Below, piece after piece: positions 41,240 to 50,666 of a DNA stretch of 64,000 bases. The translations under genes were made by a program, and so were the position numbers. Location: contig JAJFBF010000010.1 in assembly GCA_020697295.1 (NCBI GenBank), positions 1 through 64,000 of the forward strand, in the 5' to 3' direction. Position 1 is the stretch's first letter, and each line of letters starts with the position of its first letter. This DNA comes from Moraxellaceae bacterium. GTDB lineage: Bacteria; Pseudomonadota; Gammaproteobacteria; Pseudomonadales; Moraxellaceae. The notes under the pieces are model-generated. The model saw only the letters and a list, made by a program, of their open reading frames with translations, was not told where the DNA came from and did not search any database.

Positions 41240-43417
41240 ATGCAGAACCCCGACCTGACCGCCCGCCTCAATCCGGCCCAACTGGCGGCGGTGACCTCCG
41301 ATGCCCAGCACCTGCTGGTGCTGGCCGGCGCCGGCTCCGGCAAGACCCGCGTGCTCACCACCCGCATCGCCTGGTTCTGCCAGGAGCACGGCCTCTCGCC
41401 CTGGAGCGTGCTGGCGGTGACCTTCACCAACAAGGCGGCGGCGGAAATGCGCGCCCGCCTCGAGGCCCTGCTCGGCATCCCCACCCAAGCCCTGTGGATC
41501 GGCACCTTCCACGGCCTCGCCCACCGCTTCCTGCGCACGCACTGGGCCGATGCCGGCCTGCCCCAGAACTTCCAGATCCTGGACGCCGACGACCAGGTCC
41601 GCCTGCTCAAGCGGGTGATCCGCGAGCTCAACCTCGACGAGGAGAAGTGGCCGGCGCGGCAGGCCGCCTGGTTTATCAACGGCCAGAAGGACGAGGCCCT
41701 GCGGCCCGCCCAGATCGCCCATGGCGGCGACCTCTTCCTGGCGACCATGGCGAAGATCTACCAGGCCTATGAGGAAGCCTGCGCCCGCGGCGGCACCCTC
41801 GATTTTGCCGAGCTCCTGTTAAGGAGCCATGAACTCTTCCTCAAGCGTCCCGATATCCTGGCCCATTACCGTGGCCGCTTCCGCCAGGTGCTGGTGGACG
41901 AGTTCCAGGACACCAACACGGTGCAGTACGCCTGGCTGCGCCTGCTGCTGGGCGAGGAGGGCATGCTCACGGTGGTGGGCGACGACGACCAGTCCATCTA
42001 TGGCTGGCGCGGCGCCAAGATCGAGAACATCCGCGAGTTCCAGCGCGACTTTCCCGACGCCGACATCATCCGCCTTGAGCAGAACTACCGTTCCACCGGC
42101 ACTATCCTGGCCGCCGCCAACGCCATCATCGCCAACAATGCCGAGCGCCTGGGCAAGGAGCTCTGGACCGAGGGCACGGAAGGCACGCCCATCCGCCTCT
42201 ATACCGGCTTCAACGACCTGGACGAGGCCTCGTACGTGGTGCGCGAGATCGAGCAGGCGGTGAACCGCGGCAGCCTGCGCCGCGAGATCGCCATCCTCTA
42301 CCGCTCCAATGCCCAGTCGCGCGTGCTGGAAGAGGCCCTGATCCGCGTCCGCATGCCCTACCGCATCCATGGCGGCCTGCGCTTCTTCGAGCGCGCCGAG
42401 ATCCGCAACGCCATGGCCTACCTGCGCCTGCTCGGCAATCCGCACGACGACACCGCCTTCGAGCGCGTGGTCAACCTGCCGGTGCGCGGCATCGGCGACA
42501 AGAGCCTGGAGGCCCTGCGCGCGCTGGCGCGAGAACTCAACGTGTCGCTCTGGTCCACGGTGCAGCAGGCCGTCGCCGGGCGCCTGCTGCCCTCGGCCTC
42601 GCTGAGCAAGCTGTGCGTGTTCACCGACCTCATCAGTGAGCTGGAGCGGACCACCGCCGAGGTGCCACTGCATGAGCGCGTGGAGGCGGTGATCCAGGCC
42701 TCCGGCCTGCGCGCCCATCATGAAAAGGAAAAAGGCGAGAAGGGCCAGGCCCGGATCGAGAACCTGATGGAACTCGTGGCCGCCGCGCGCGAGTTCGAAT
42801 GGGACGAGGCGGAGGCGCCGACGGCGCTGGCTGCCTTCCTTGATCATGCCGCGCTGGAGGCTGGCGAGGCCCAGGCCTCCGAGTTCGAGGACGCGGTGCA
42901 GCTAATGACGCTGCATTCGGCCAAGGGCCTGGAGTTCCCGCTGGTGTTCCTGGTGGGCATGGAGGAAGGCTTGTTTCCGCACGAGATGGCGCTCAACGAG
43001 GGCAATCTCGAGGAGGAGCGCCGGCTGTGCTACGTGGGGATCACCCGCGCCATGCGTGAGCTGGTGATTACGTATGCGGAGATTCGCCGGCTCTATGGCG
43101 ATGAGAAGCACAACGCGCCGTCGCGCTTTATCCGGGAGATTCCCGCGCACCTGCTGCAGCCGGTGCGCGCGGGCATTCAGCATTCCGGTTTCAGCTTTCC
43201 GTCCGCCGGCATCAGCACGGCGCCCAAGCGCCTGGGCGGCAACGAAGAGGGCGATGGCAGCTTCCGCCTGGGCCAGGCGGTGCGCCATCCGCGCTTTGGC
43301 GACGGCGTCATCCTCAAGTTCGAAGGCAACGGCCCCAATGCCCGCATCCAGGTGAACTTCAAGGACGTGGGCAGCAAGTGGCTGGTGGCGCAGTACGCGC
43401 GCCTGGAGGCGGTGTAG
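41240..43417 (+). CDS. uvrD: DNA helicase II UvrD
   Basis: A 725-residue superfamily 1 helicase, length as usual for UvrD (E. coli 720). Walker A is GAGSGKTRV (residues 30-38), motif II is VDEFQDTNTVQYAW, motif III is VVGDDDQSIYGWRGA, motif IV is LEQNYRST, and motif VI is YVGITRAMREL. The C-terminus ends with the UvrD-type RHPRFGDGVILKFEGNG tail, which binds RNA polymerase or UvrB partners. It acts in nucleotide-excision and mismatch repair. ATG 41240 was chosen (M-Q-N-P-D-L). It ends 10 bp before a convergent pilin gene. Confidence 0.93.
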   Translation: MQNPDLTARLNPAQLAAVTSDAQHLLVLAGAGSGKTRVLTTRIAWFCQEHGLSPWSVLAVTFTNKAAAEMRARLEALLGIPTQALWIGTFHGLAHRFLRTHWADAGLPQNFQILDADDQVRLLKRVIRELNLDEEKWPARQAAWFINGQKDEALRPAQIAHGGDLFLATMAKIYQAYEEACARGGTLDFAELLLRSHELFLKRPDILAHYRGRFRQVLVDEFQDTNTVQYAWLRLLLGEEGMLTVVGDDDQSIYGWRGAKIENIREFQRDFPDADIIRLEQNYRSTGTILAAANAIIANNAERLGKELWTEGTEGTPIRLYTGFNDLDEASYVVREIEQAVNRGSLRREIAILYRSNAQSRVLEEALIRVRMPYRIHGGLRFFERAEIRNAMAYLRLLGNPHDDTAFERVVNLPVRGIGDKSLEALRALARELNVSLWSTVQQAVAGRLLPSASLSKLCVFTDLISELERTTAEVPLHERVEAVIQASGLRAHHEKEKGEKGQARIENLMELVAAAREFEWDEAEAPTALAAFLDHAALEAGEAQASEFEDAVQLMTLHSAKGLEFPLVFLVGMEEGLFPHEMALNEGNLEEERRLCYVGITRAMRELVITYAEIRRLYGDEKHNAPSRFIREIPAHLLQPVRAGIQHSGFSFPSAGISTAPKRLGGNEEGDGSFRLGQAVRHPRFGDGVILKFEGNGPNARIQVNFKDVGSKWLVAQYARLEAV

Positions 43418-43427
43418 GGGCGGGGGC

Positions 43428-43862
43428 CTAGCGACGACAGTTCGCCGGCTTGTATTTCTCGTCGATGATGCTGCCGCCCTGCCGTGTGCAGCTCCACTTG
43501 ATGCCACCCGCGGTCACGAGCGGCAACAGGTGCAGCGTACGGTTCTGGATGGCCGCATCGCCCTCGTACTCGATGACGATGGCGCTGGCGTCGAGCGAGA
43601 TGCCTCGGACGTTGTTGCCATTGATGCTGTTGGCGTCCGGGAGGCCATAGGAGGCATTGTCCCAAGCCAGGAAGCGGCCCATTGAAAGACGGGTTTCCGC
43701 GAGGGTGGCCTTGACGCCGCTGGCAAGCGTGAGCCCCTCGGCCACCTTGGCGCGGATGGTGTAATCCTGGTAGGCCGGAATGGCCACGGCAGCCAGGATG
43801 CCGATGATGGCGACGACGATCATGAGTTCGATCAGGGTAAAGCCACGGTTATTGTGGGGCAT
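43428..43862 (-). CDS. pilA: Type IV pilin, second copy
   Basis: A 144-residue major-type pilin. The short leader MPHNNRG is cleaved before F at the prepilin site [19 protein letters not shown], then the hydrophobic helix. A C-terminal pair of Cys (WSCTRQGG and PANCRR) forms the usual D-region disulfide loop. It is a paralog of the pilin at 44034-44483; the first ~55 residues are almost the same, and the variable region differs. A ~170-bp spacer separates them, and similar sequence precedes each, so both gene and promoter were duplicated. Confidence 0.9.
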   Translation of the reverse strand: MPHNNRGFTLIELMIVVAIIGILAAVAIPAYQDYTIRAKVAEGLTLASGVKATLAETRLSMGRFLAWDNASYGLPDANSINGNNVRGISLDASAIVIEYEGDAAIQNRTLHLLPLVTAGGIKWSCTRQGGSIIDEKYKPANCRR

Positions 43863-44033
43863 GGAGGCCTCGGGTTGGTTCCTTCCGGGAATGGGGCGGT
43901 GCTGCTGCGGCGCTTGATGTACAACGCGACTAGACGTCTTCGGAAGAAGTAGTGGTCAGGGGAGAGAGGGTCTGCAATGGAGCGCATGACGGCGAGTCTT
44001 GGACAGTGCCCCCTCCGGGCTTCAGGGCAGTGA

Positions 44034-44483
44034 TCAGAGCGGTGTGGCCGGATTGTCCCGGCAATTGACCGGCACGTACTTGTCCGGGAGGTCCGGTGAA
44101 CCGCAGCCCCAGGGGATGGAGCCGCCGTCTTCTTCGACCGGGATCAGGTACAGGCGCTTGCCTTCGATGGCGCTGTCATTGCGGTAGGTGATGCCGATAT
44201 AGCCACCCGGCGTCACCGCCACACTGAGCACATTGTTGCCCTGGATGCTCCAGGGCTGGGCGAGGCCGTAGGAGGCGTTGTTGCCAGACAGCCAATTCCC
44301 AACCGACATACGTACCTCCGTGACGCTGGTCTTGGCGCCGGCGGCAAGCGTCAGTCCCTCCGCCACCTTGGCGCGCACGGTGTAGTCCTGGTAGGCGGGA
44401 ATGGCCACCGAGGCCAGGATGCCGATGATGGCGACGACGATCATGAGCTCGATCAGGGTAAAGCCACGGTCACTGTGGGGCAT
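44034..44483 (-). CDS. pilA: Type IV pilin, first copy
   Basis: A 149-residue pilin with leader MPHSDRG and the cleavage motif [19 protein letters not shown], followed by the hydrophobic helix and a C-terminal Cys pair (GCGSPDLPD and PVNCRD). ATG 44483 was chosen, since the upstream 42 codons do not fit a pilin leader. It precedes its paralog on the same strand. Two pilins could build a mixed fibre or serve as major and minor subunits. Confidence 0.9.
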   Translation of the reverse strand: MPHSDRGFTLIELMIVVAIIGILASVAIPAYQDYTVRAKVAEGLTLAAGAKTSVTEVRMSVGNWLSGNNASYGLAQPWSIQGNNVLSVAVTPGGYIGITYRNDSAIEGKRLYLIPVEEDGGSIPWGCGSPDLPDKYVPVNCRDNPATPL

Positions 44484-44791
44484 GGGAGCCTCGGGTTCCT
44501 TCCGGGAGGGCGCCGGCGCGATGCTGCGGCGGCGTTCGAGGCCTAACGCTACTAAATGCCTCGGCAAGTAGTAGTCGCCAGAAGATGGATGGTGATTCCC
44601 GGCGTGCAAGTGGAGCGCGTAATGACGGGCGGCAAGCGACGCTACCTCCTTTCAGGTAACCCCTTGCGGGTGGCGGACGGATTCCCACAGGTCGGGCTTC
44701 AATCCGACAGCGGCCATTATTATCGGGCCAGGCGCTCCCGGCCGATGGCCGACCTGCAAGCGATGCATCGCCGCCGGCGACGAGCGAAGGC
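44484..44791. other. Intergenic region upstream of the pilin pair
   Basis: 308 bp containing the pilin promoter and a REP-like sequence (44690-44710: GTCGGGCTTCAATCCGAC). A segment around GACTACTACTT also occurs upstream of the second pilin as GACCACTACTT, so the promoter area was copied with the gene. I did not find a sigma-54 site with correct spacing. Confidence 0.5.
44690..44710. repeat. REP-like palindrome, divergent copy
   Basis: GTCGGGCTTCAATCCGAC shares GTCGGG and TCCGAC arms with the copies near 35343, 37994 and 58405. Short hairpins of this type are scattered between genes of this chromosome. Confidence 0.5.
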
Positions 44792-45841
44792 TCAGGAGAG
44801 GGGCGGGCGTTGCCGGAACTCTCCCGGCGTGGCGCCCGCCAGCGGCCGGAACCAGCGGATGAAGGACTGGCTTTCCTGGAAGCCGAGGCGTTGCGCCACG
44901 GCCTCCACGGTCAGCGTCGAATCGCGCAGGTAGTCCCTGGCGAGTTGCAGGCGGATGTCGTCGAGGATCTCGCGGAAGCTGCTGCCCTCATCCTGCAACC
45001 GGCGATGCAGGGTGCGAGCGCTGAGGCCCAGCTCTTCGGCGATTTCCTCGCGGGTGGGCGCCCGCCCCTGGGCGAGCTGGCCACGCACGGCGCCGCGCAC
45101 CTGGTCGATCAGCGCCACGCTGCCCACGCGCTTGTTGAGCAGCAGGCTGGCGTGTTCCTCCAGGCGGCTGTGCAGTTCGGGATCGGCCAGGGCAAGTGTT
45201 TGCTCCAGGGCATCGGGCGCGAGCAGCAGCGCCGCCTCGGCCTGGTTGAACTGGACCGGACAGCCGAAGAAAGCCTCGTACTCGCGCAGGTGTTCGGGGT
45301 TCCGGGGTGACGGGTGCGGCAGGCGCACGCCCAGCACAGGCGAGGTGGCGCGCCGCCGCAGCAGGTTCACGATCATCACGGCCCGGCAGCCGGTCACGCA
45401 GTCGATGGCATGCCGGCGCACGAGGTCGTCCTCGATAAAGCAGTCCCAGCCCCAGACGGCGGTATTGCCCTCCCGGCGCTCCCAGGTATGCCCCACGTTA
45501 CTGAGCAGCTTGTCGAAGCGAATGATGGTAGCAATCAGGTCCTGCAGCGTGCTGCTGGTCTGCGCCACATAGCCCAGCACCCCCAGAGTGGCGAGGTTCA
45601 CCAGCGCTGAAATGCGCAGGCCGGCGATGGGGTCCTGCATCTCCTCCAGTACCCGTTTCAGTTGCTGCTCCACGGGGGAGAAGGGCAGTTGCAGGTGCGA
45701 CAGGGCGAGCTGGTCGCGGCTGATGCCGGCGCCATTGAGGAAGCTCTCCGTGGCCATGCCGCGTGACTTGGCCAGGCGGATGAGTTGCTGCACCACGAGG
45801 GCGGAAATGACTTGCTGGCCAGGAGGAACGGGAGCGGTCAT
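44792..45841 (-). CDS. AraC/OruR-type transcriptional regulator
   Basis: A 349-residue regulator. The N-terminal ~220 residues match the arabinose-binding-like domain of the OruR/ArgR group (LSHLQLPFSPVEQQLKRVLE, GLRISALVNLATLGVLGYV). The C-terminal double HTH reads ELGLSARTLHRRLQDEGSSF and VEAVAQRLGFQESQSFIRWF. It lies 277 bp from the divergent lipase gene, so it probably controls the lipase/hydrolase block. The same domain type recurs in the regulator at 56530. Confidence 0.88.
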   Translation of the reverse strand: MTAPVPPGQQVISALVVQQLIRLAKSRGMATESFLNGAGISRDQLALSHLQLPFSPVEQQLKRVLEEMQDPIAGLRISALVNLATLGVLGYVAQTSSTLQDLIATIIRFDKLLSNVGHTWERREGNTAVWGWDCFIEDDLVRRHAIDCVTGCRAVMIVNLLRRRATSPVLGVRLPHPSPRNPEHLREYEAFFGCPVQFNQAEAALLLAPDALEQTLALADPELHSRLEEHASLLLNKRVGSVALIDQVRGAVRGQLAQGRAPTREEIAEELGLSARTLHRRLQDEGSSFREILDDIRLQLARDYLRDSTLTVEAVAQRLGFQESQSFIRWFRPLAGATPGEFRQRPPLS

Positions 45842-46118
45842 GAGGGCAGCCAGGGCGGACTCAGAGAAGCCGGAGAGACCCTGAAGCTATTACAGGCAGG
45901 GCCTGCGGTCAGCATTTGCCGTTTGTCGGCGGATGGGTGGTTGGCCGGTCCGGTTAACCCGATGTCCTTTTTGACCCTTAGTCCTGTCCGCGCAGCTGCC
46001 TATTCTCTGCTCACACCACGAGGCGTCCGAAGGCGCCCGGCCCAGAACCAGAAATCGTCCCGCGCCAGAGGCTCACCGCACCGGCACCGGGAACAGAACA
46101 ACAAAAGAGGATGTTCCC

Positions 46119-47123
46119 ATGAAGCGTCAACTCGTTGCCGGCCTGCTGGCCTCCGCTGCCCTTGTCGCCAGTGCCGCCGCCCAGGCCGCCAGCTACAAGA
46201 TCTGCAATACCACCAGTTGTGCATCCGAATCGGTTTTCGCCTGGCCTTGGGAAGTCAGCACCTACTCCAAGACCAAGTTCCCCATCGTCCTGGCCCATGG
46301 CATGGCCGGCTTCTCCAAGATCGGCCCCCTGGACTACTGGTACGGCATTCCCCAGGAGCTGGCGAAGAACGGCGCCAGCGTCTATGTGACCCAGGTCGCT
46401 TCGTTCCATTCCTCCGAAGCCCGCGGCGAGCAGCTGCTCTCACAGGTGAAGATGATCCTGGCCATTACCGGCGCCCCCAAGGTCAACCTGATCGGGCATA
46501 GCCATGGCAGCCACTCCATCCGCTATGTGGCGGGCGTGCTGCCCACCCGTATTGCCTCCGCCACGGCCGTGGGCGGCCCCAACGGCGGCTCGCCGGTGGC
46601 CGATGTGATCCAGGGCGCCACCTCGATCCCGGGCATCGGCCCCATCGCTGAGCCGATTCTGGCCGGCGTGGTGAACGGCTTCTTCAGCCTGGTCGACATC
46701 CTCTCTGGCCAGGAGTTCCGCCAGGACGCGCTGGCCGGCCTGGCCTCGCTGAGCACCAGCGGCTCCGCCGCTTTCACCCAGCGCTTCCCGGCCGGCATGC
46801 CCGCCGCCAGCAACCGCTGCGCGGAAGGCGCCTACTCGGTCAACGGCGTGCGCTACTTCTCCTGGAGCGGCACGGGCCACCTGACCAATGTCCTCGACCC
46901 GGTCGACCTGCCCCTGGGCGCCCTCGGCCTGGTCTTTCCGGAAGCCAATGATGGTCTGGTTGGCCGCTGCTCCAGCCACCTTGGCAAGGTCATCCGCGAC
47001 AACTACTTCATGAACCACCTGGATGAAGTGAACCAGATCATGGGCCTGACCAGCATCTTCGAGACTGACCCCAAGAGTGTGTTCCGCGCCCAGGCCAATC
47101 GCTTGAAGAACCTTGGTTTGTAA
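46119..47123 (+). CDS. Secreted triacylglycerol lipase (family I)
   Basis: A 334-residue true lipase. A Sec signal (MKRQLVAGLLASAALVASAAAQA, about 23 residues) precedes the mature enzyme. The serine motif is GHSHGS with S128; the oxyanion region is VLAHGMAGF; the other triad residues are D278 (ANDGL) and H300 (NHLDEV). Two Cys (234, 284) may form the disulfide seen in Pseudomonas/Burkholderia lipases. Those lipases need a foldase (Lif), usually encoded next door; none is present here. RBS AGAGG precedes ATG 46119, and a terminator follows. Confidence 0.9.
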   Translation: MKRQLVAGLLASAALVASAAAQAASYKICNTTSCASESVFAWPWEVSTYSKTKFPIVLAHGMAGFSKIGPLDYWYGIPQELAKNGASVYVTQVASFHSSEARGEQLLSQVKMILAITGAPKVNLIGHSHGSHSIRYVAGVLPTRIASATAVGGPNGGSPVADVIQGATSIPGIGPIAEPILAGVVNGFFSLVDILSGQEFRQDALAGLASLSTSGSAAFTQRFPAGMPAASNRCAEGAYSVNGVRYFSWSGTGHLTNVLDPVDLPLGALGLVFPEANDGLVGRCSSHLGKVIRDNYFMNHLDEVNQIMGLTSIFETDPKSVFRAQANRLKNLGL

Positions 47124-47492
47124 GGACTCGCAGACTGCAAAAGCCCCGCAACTTGCGGGGCTTTTTTATTGCAGGGCACGCGCACGCCGGTCCGGCCCTG
47201 CTCGCGGCACCAGGCGGGAGTCTGGACCGGGGAACGCAATTGTGGCCCGCCGCACAGGCATGCCTGTCTTGTCGCCCGCCGCATGGCCGCGGGTGTCACC
47301 ACCAGCGCCTGGCGTCGCCAAATACCACCTGATGCCGCGAATCGACACTGCAGGGCTGCCAGCTCGACGATACTTTAGATAGGCCCATTTTTAATGAGGG
47401 CTGGCATTTCCGGGTGCAATGCCGGATTGCAAAGACAAGAGCTGCGGCTGTCTGCCTCAGCCCTCCAATAATGAAAAAAGGTCTTCCCCACC
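47124..47492. other. Intergenic region between lipase and hydrolase lipoprotein
   Basis: 369 bp with the lipase terminator (47139-47167) and the promoter of the next gene; no coding sequence recognised. A purine-rich GAAAAAAGG motif 21 bases before ATG 47493 is the nearest ribosome-site candidate. Confidence 0.45.
47139..47167 (+). terminator. Terminator of the lipase gene
   Basis: AAAAGCCCCGCA and TGCGGGGCTTTT around ACT, followed by more T. Confidence 0.9.
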
Positions 47493-48719
47493 ATGAACTC
47501 CCTTGCCCGCGCGCTGCTGGCGCGCTGTCTTCGCCTGCTCGTCATCTGCTCCCTGCTGGGCCTGGCGGCCTGCACGGCGATTCCACCGGCCAGCCCTTTG
47601 CCAACGCAGTACACCGTGTATCCCGGTGCAGAACCCGGCCTGCTGAAAACCGCGGACGGGCTGACGCTGTTCAGCCAGTGGTGGACGCCAAAGGCGGAGG
47701 AGCCCCGTGCCGTCGTCCTCCTGCTGCACGGCACGGCCGCCCACTCGGGTGTCTATGCGCCCTGGGCCGAGTACCTGACCACCCAGGGCTACGCCATGTT
47801 CGCCTTCGACCTGCGCGGCTGGGGCCAGTCGCAGGGTTTCGGGCGCCGGGCCTTCGTGCGCAGTCATGAGGATTATGTGGACGACCTCGCGCCGGCCTTT
47901 GCCGAAGTGCAGCGCCGTTATCCGGGCAAGCCGGTTTTCCTGCAGGGTGAATCGCTGGGCGCCGCGGTCGCCTTGCTGGCCAGCATCCGCGGCGGATTTC
48001 CCTCGCAGGGCCTGATCCTCAACGCGCCACCGGTATACGTGAACTTCAAGATCGGGCCGGGACGCATGCCGAACTGGCTGGCTACGCCGTCGCTCTGGAT
48101 GGCGGGCCGCGTCGGCTGGATGGCGCCGAATGCGCCGATTTATCCCATGCAGTCCGAGTGGGCGCTGTCGTGGATCTGGAACAAGGCCATCTTCGACGAC
48201 TTCAGTCGCCAGATGCTCAAGCAGGAGCCGTACGTAACGCGCAGCTCCGTCGCGGCAGTTTACGTCACCGCCCTGGGTCAGGGCGCGGCCCGGATCCGCG
48301 ACAACCTTGCTGCCGTAAGGGAGCCCTTCATTGTGTTGCAGGGCGACAAGGATTACCTGGTATCCACGCCGGGTTCCGGTACTGCACTGATGGAAAACGC
48401 CGGCAGCACGGATAAAACGCGCAAGGTCTATCCCGGCATGTCGCATTGCACCCTGCATGACACCAACCGGGGCGCAGTCTGGGCGGACATCGTTGCCTGG
48501 CTGGATGCGCGTGTGCCAGAGCAGCCGCTCTCGGAGGCAGCGTTGCAGTTGCGCGCGCAGGGGCAGGCTCTGACGAGGGAAAGTCCGGAGGAGGCCTTTT
48601 ACCGGCTGCAGCGTAGCCACGGCCTGATCATCTGGCAGCCTGGCGTTCCGCTGGCAGCACCAGCAGCACCGGCTGCCCTCGGCATGGAGGGCACGCTCGA
48701 GGCTGCCGAGGCGTTATGA
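47493..48719 (+). CDS. Alpha/beta-hydrolase lipoprotein, monoacylglycerol-lipase-like
   Basis: A 408-residue protein with a lipoprotein signal (LLGLAAC, lipid at C27). The mature part is an alpha/beta hydrolase of the monoacylglycerol-lipase type: oxyanion loop LLLHGTAAHSGVY, nucleophile GESLG, and a His in GMSHCTLHD near the end. It should hydrolyse esters at the envelope surface. Same strand as the lipase and 369 bp after it, but with a terminator between, so a separate transcript. It converges with the minus-strand hydrolase operon. Confidence 0.82.
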   Translation: MNSLARALLARCLRLLVICSLLGLAACTAIPPASPLPTQYTVYPGAEPGLLKTADGLTLFSQWWTPKAEEPRAVVLLLHGTAAHSGVYAPWAEYLTTQGYAMFAFDLRGWGQSQGFGRRAFVRSHEDYVDDLAPAFAEVQRRYPGKPVFLQGESLGAAVALLASIRGGFPSQGLILNAPPVYVNFKIGPGRMPNWLATPSLWMAGRVGWMAPNAPIYPMQSEWALSWIWNKAIFDDFSRQMLKQEPYVTRSSVAAVYVTALGQGAARIRDNLAAVREPFIVLQGDKDYLVSTPGSGTALMENAGSTDKTRKVYPGMSHCTLHDTNRGAVWADIVAWLDARVPEQPLSEAALQLRAQGQALTRESPEEAFYRLQRSHGLIIWQPGVPLAAPAAPAALGMEGTLEAAEAL

Positions 48720-48895
48720 AGGAATGCCGTCGGTGCGAGTAAAAGTGACAGGCAGCGCGCCCGGCAAGATGCCGGGCCGCTCTACAGACGGCCGAGCGGA
48801 GAGTGTGCCGTCGGCGACGAGACGTCCCGGTCCATTAAGGCCGCAAGCATGAGCCCTCTCCGCAGGCTGCGCGCCCTGCACTTGTCCGGCAGGGC

Positions 48896-50584
48896 TCAGC
48901 CCCCCGGGCTGATGGCCGCCTCCTGCTGTGCCAGGTTGCCCGCCTCGGGTGCCAGCAGAGGCAGGCCGATGCGGCCTGCAATGCTGGCGTCGACGCCCAG
49001 TCCGGAGCCGGAGAGGCGGAACTGGTTGCTGTAGCCCTCGACCAGCAGGCCCAGCACCTCGCCGGGTTCGAGCCGGGCGCGTACGGCGGCAAGCTCCACC
49101 ATGACCTGTGCTTCCGCGTTGCAGCGTACCGGTGTGACCTGATCGTTCAGCACGCGGTAGCTGCCGGCGCCGGGGCGCCAGACCGCCATGCGCAGAAAGA
49201 CCACGGCATCCTCGCGGTCGGTGTCGCTGCACGTGAGCTCGATGCGCGGTGGGCCGGCGATCCAGGTGGGTTGCGAGGGCGTGAGGAGGGGGACACGCGC
49301 GGGGCGCAACCAGCCGTTGCCGGATTGCTGCCAGTTTCCGGGCAGGCGCGAGGGAACGAAGAGGTTGCCGAGACGGTCGAGGGGTTGCATGACGTACTCC
49401 ATGCGCCCGGACAAGCCACTGCCCACATGTACTTCAGGTATCGGCTCCCATCGCAGGTTGACCTCGCCGCGGGCCATCAAGGTGTCGACAGCGGCATCGC
49501 CGGTAACACAAAACTCCGGCACGCGTGCGAGCGCCGCCGGGTCATTGCGCAGCTTTCCATCCAGCCAGTCCCGGATGAGGGTGGCGGTCTTCAGGGTCTT
49601 GCCGCCGCAGGTGACTTCGCTTTGGGCATTCCAGACCGGGAACCCCCAATACCACTGCGAGCCCGGCATCATGTGGCCATGTTCAATCGCCACCAGGCGC
49701 ACGTCGCGACCGGCGCTCTTGAAGCACTGACGCGCATCCAGCGCCTGGTTGAAAGGGAAGAGCACATCACGGATGCCCTGGATGAGCAGGGCATCGGCCT
49801 GCGGACCGTTGCCGCCTCCGCAATTCTCGGCAAGGCTGTTGCTGCGGAGCAGATTGCGCAACCAGGGGTCGCCCTTGCCGAATATTTCACTCAAGGTGCC
49901 GGTGGCTACGTTGCTGTCCATGCTGAGCGGGCTGACGGCATAGCCGGCGACTCCCAGCAGCGTCAGCCACTCGGACTTGGGCACGTTGTTGGGGTAGAGC
50001 GCCTTGTCGAGATTGGACCAGGTGGTGAGCGGGACCAATGCATCGATGCGCTTGTCCACCAGGGTGGCGGCCATCTGCACGCCGCCGCCGTAGCTTTCGC
50101 CGATCATGCCCACCACGGGATCATTGCCGCGGTAGCTCAGGGGCAGATAGCGCACCGCCCAGTCGATGATGCGCGAGACATCCTTGCCCTCTTTTTCCGG
50201 ACGGATCAGGCCAACGTCGCCTTCGCTGTTGCCAAAGCCGCGCTGGTCGAAGCTGATCACCCAGTAGCCGTCCTTCCAGGCCTCCTTCGCCACCTTGCCG
50301 GCGATCAGGATCTGTCCGTACAGCGAAAGAGGGCGCTTCATGCGGTGCAGTGCGAAGCCGTGCGCATGAATCAACAGCGGCGCCGTCTGCCCGGGCCGCA
50401 GCTTTGGCTGGTAGACGGTCATGCGGATTCGGGTTCCGTCTTCCGCTTCGACTTCGGCCTGATAGTACTTGGGCCAGGCTGCGCGTTGTGCATCGTATGT
50501 CCGCGGCGGTTGGGTGTGGTAGGCGCAGCCCGAGAGCAATGCGCCGAGCAAAGCCGCGGCAAGGCGCCAGGGGGTGGGGGACAT
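48896..50584 (-). CDS. CocE/S15-like alpha/beta-hydrolase lipoprotein
   Basis: A 562-residue lipoprotein: signal with LLSGC (lipid at C20), then an alpha/beta-hydrolase core with the nucleophile elbow GESYGGG, an acidic residue region RDVLFPFNQALDARQ and a His in EHGHMMPG. A C-terminal beta-rich domain of ~180 residues (from MEYVMQPLDRLGN) resembles the X-Pro/CocE C-terminal jelly roll. The substrate could be an ester or peptide. It is the last gene of a minus-strand operon that starts at 56364, 82 bp after the preceding gene. Confidence 0.78.
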   Translation of the reverse strand: MSPTPWRLAAALLGALLSGCAYHTQPPRTYDAQRAAWPKYYQAEVEAEDGTRIRMTVYQPKLRPGQTAPLLIHAHGFALHRMKRPLSLYGQILIAGKVAKEAWKDGYWVISFDQRGFGNSEGDVGLIRPEKEGKDVSRIIDWAVRYLPLSYRGNDPVVGMIGESYGGGVQMAATLVDKRIDALVPLTTWSNLDKALYPNNVPKSEWLTLLGVAGYAVSPLSMDSNVATGTLSEIFGKGDPWLRNLLRSNSLAENCGGGNGPQADALLIQGIRDVLFPFNQALDARQCFKSAGRDVRLVAIEHGHMMPGSQWYWGFPVWNAQSEVTCGGKTLKTATLIRDWLDGKLRNDPAALARVPEFCVTGDAAVDTLMARGEVNLRWEPIPEVHVGSGLSGRMEYVMQPLDRLGNLFVPSRLPGNWQQSGNGWLRPARVPLLTPSQPTWIAGPPRIELTCSDTDREDAVVFLRMAVWRPGAGSYRVLNDQVTPVRCNAEAQVMVELAAVRARLEPGEVLGLLVEGYSNQFRLSGSGLGVDASIAGRIGLPLLAPEAGNLAQQEAAISPGG

Positions 50585-50666
50585 AGGGCAGTTCTCCGCT
50601 TCTTCTATTTCAGGCGTCCGCGTGGGGTGCGGTTCTTATTCATCGCCCCTGCGGGCGACGACGGAA

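Noticed and set aside
41819-42847. 342-codon minus-strand frame inside uvrD
   Set aside because: Antisense to all UvrD motifs; no signature of its own.
44484-44700. Sigma-54 promoter for the pilins
   Set aside because: A TGGC...TTGC pair exists near 44575, but the GG-to-GC spacing is 12, not 10, so it does not fit.
47168-47492. Small gene between the lipase and the hydrolase lipoprotein
   Set aside because: Only short frames without ribosome sites or homology-like patterns are present.
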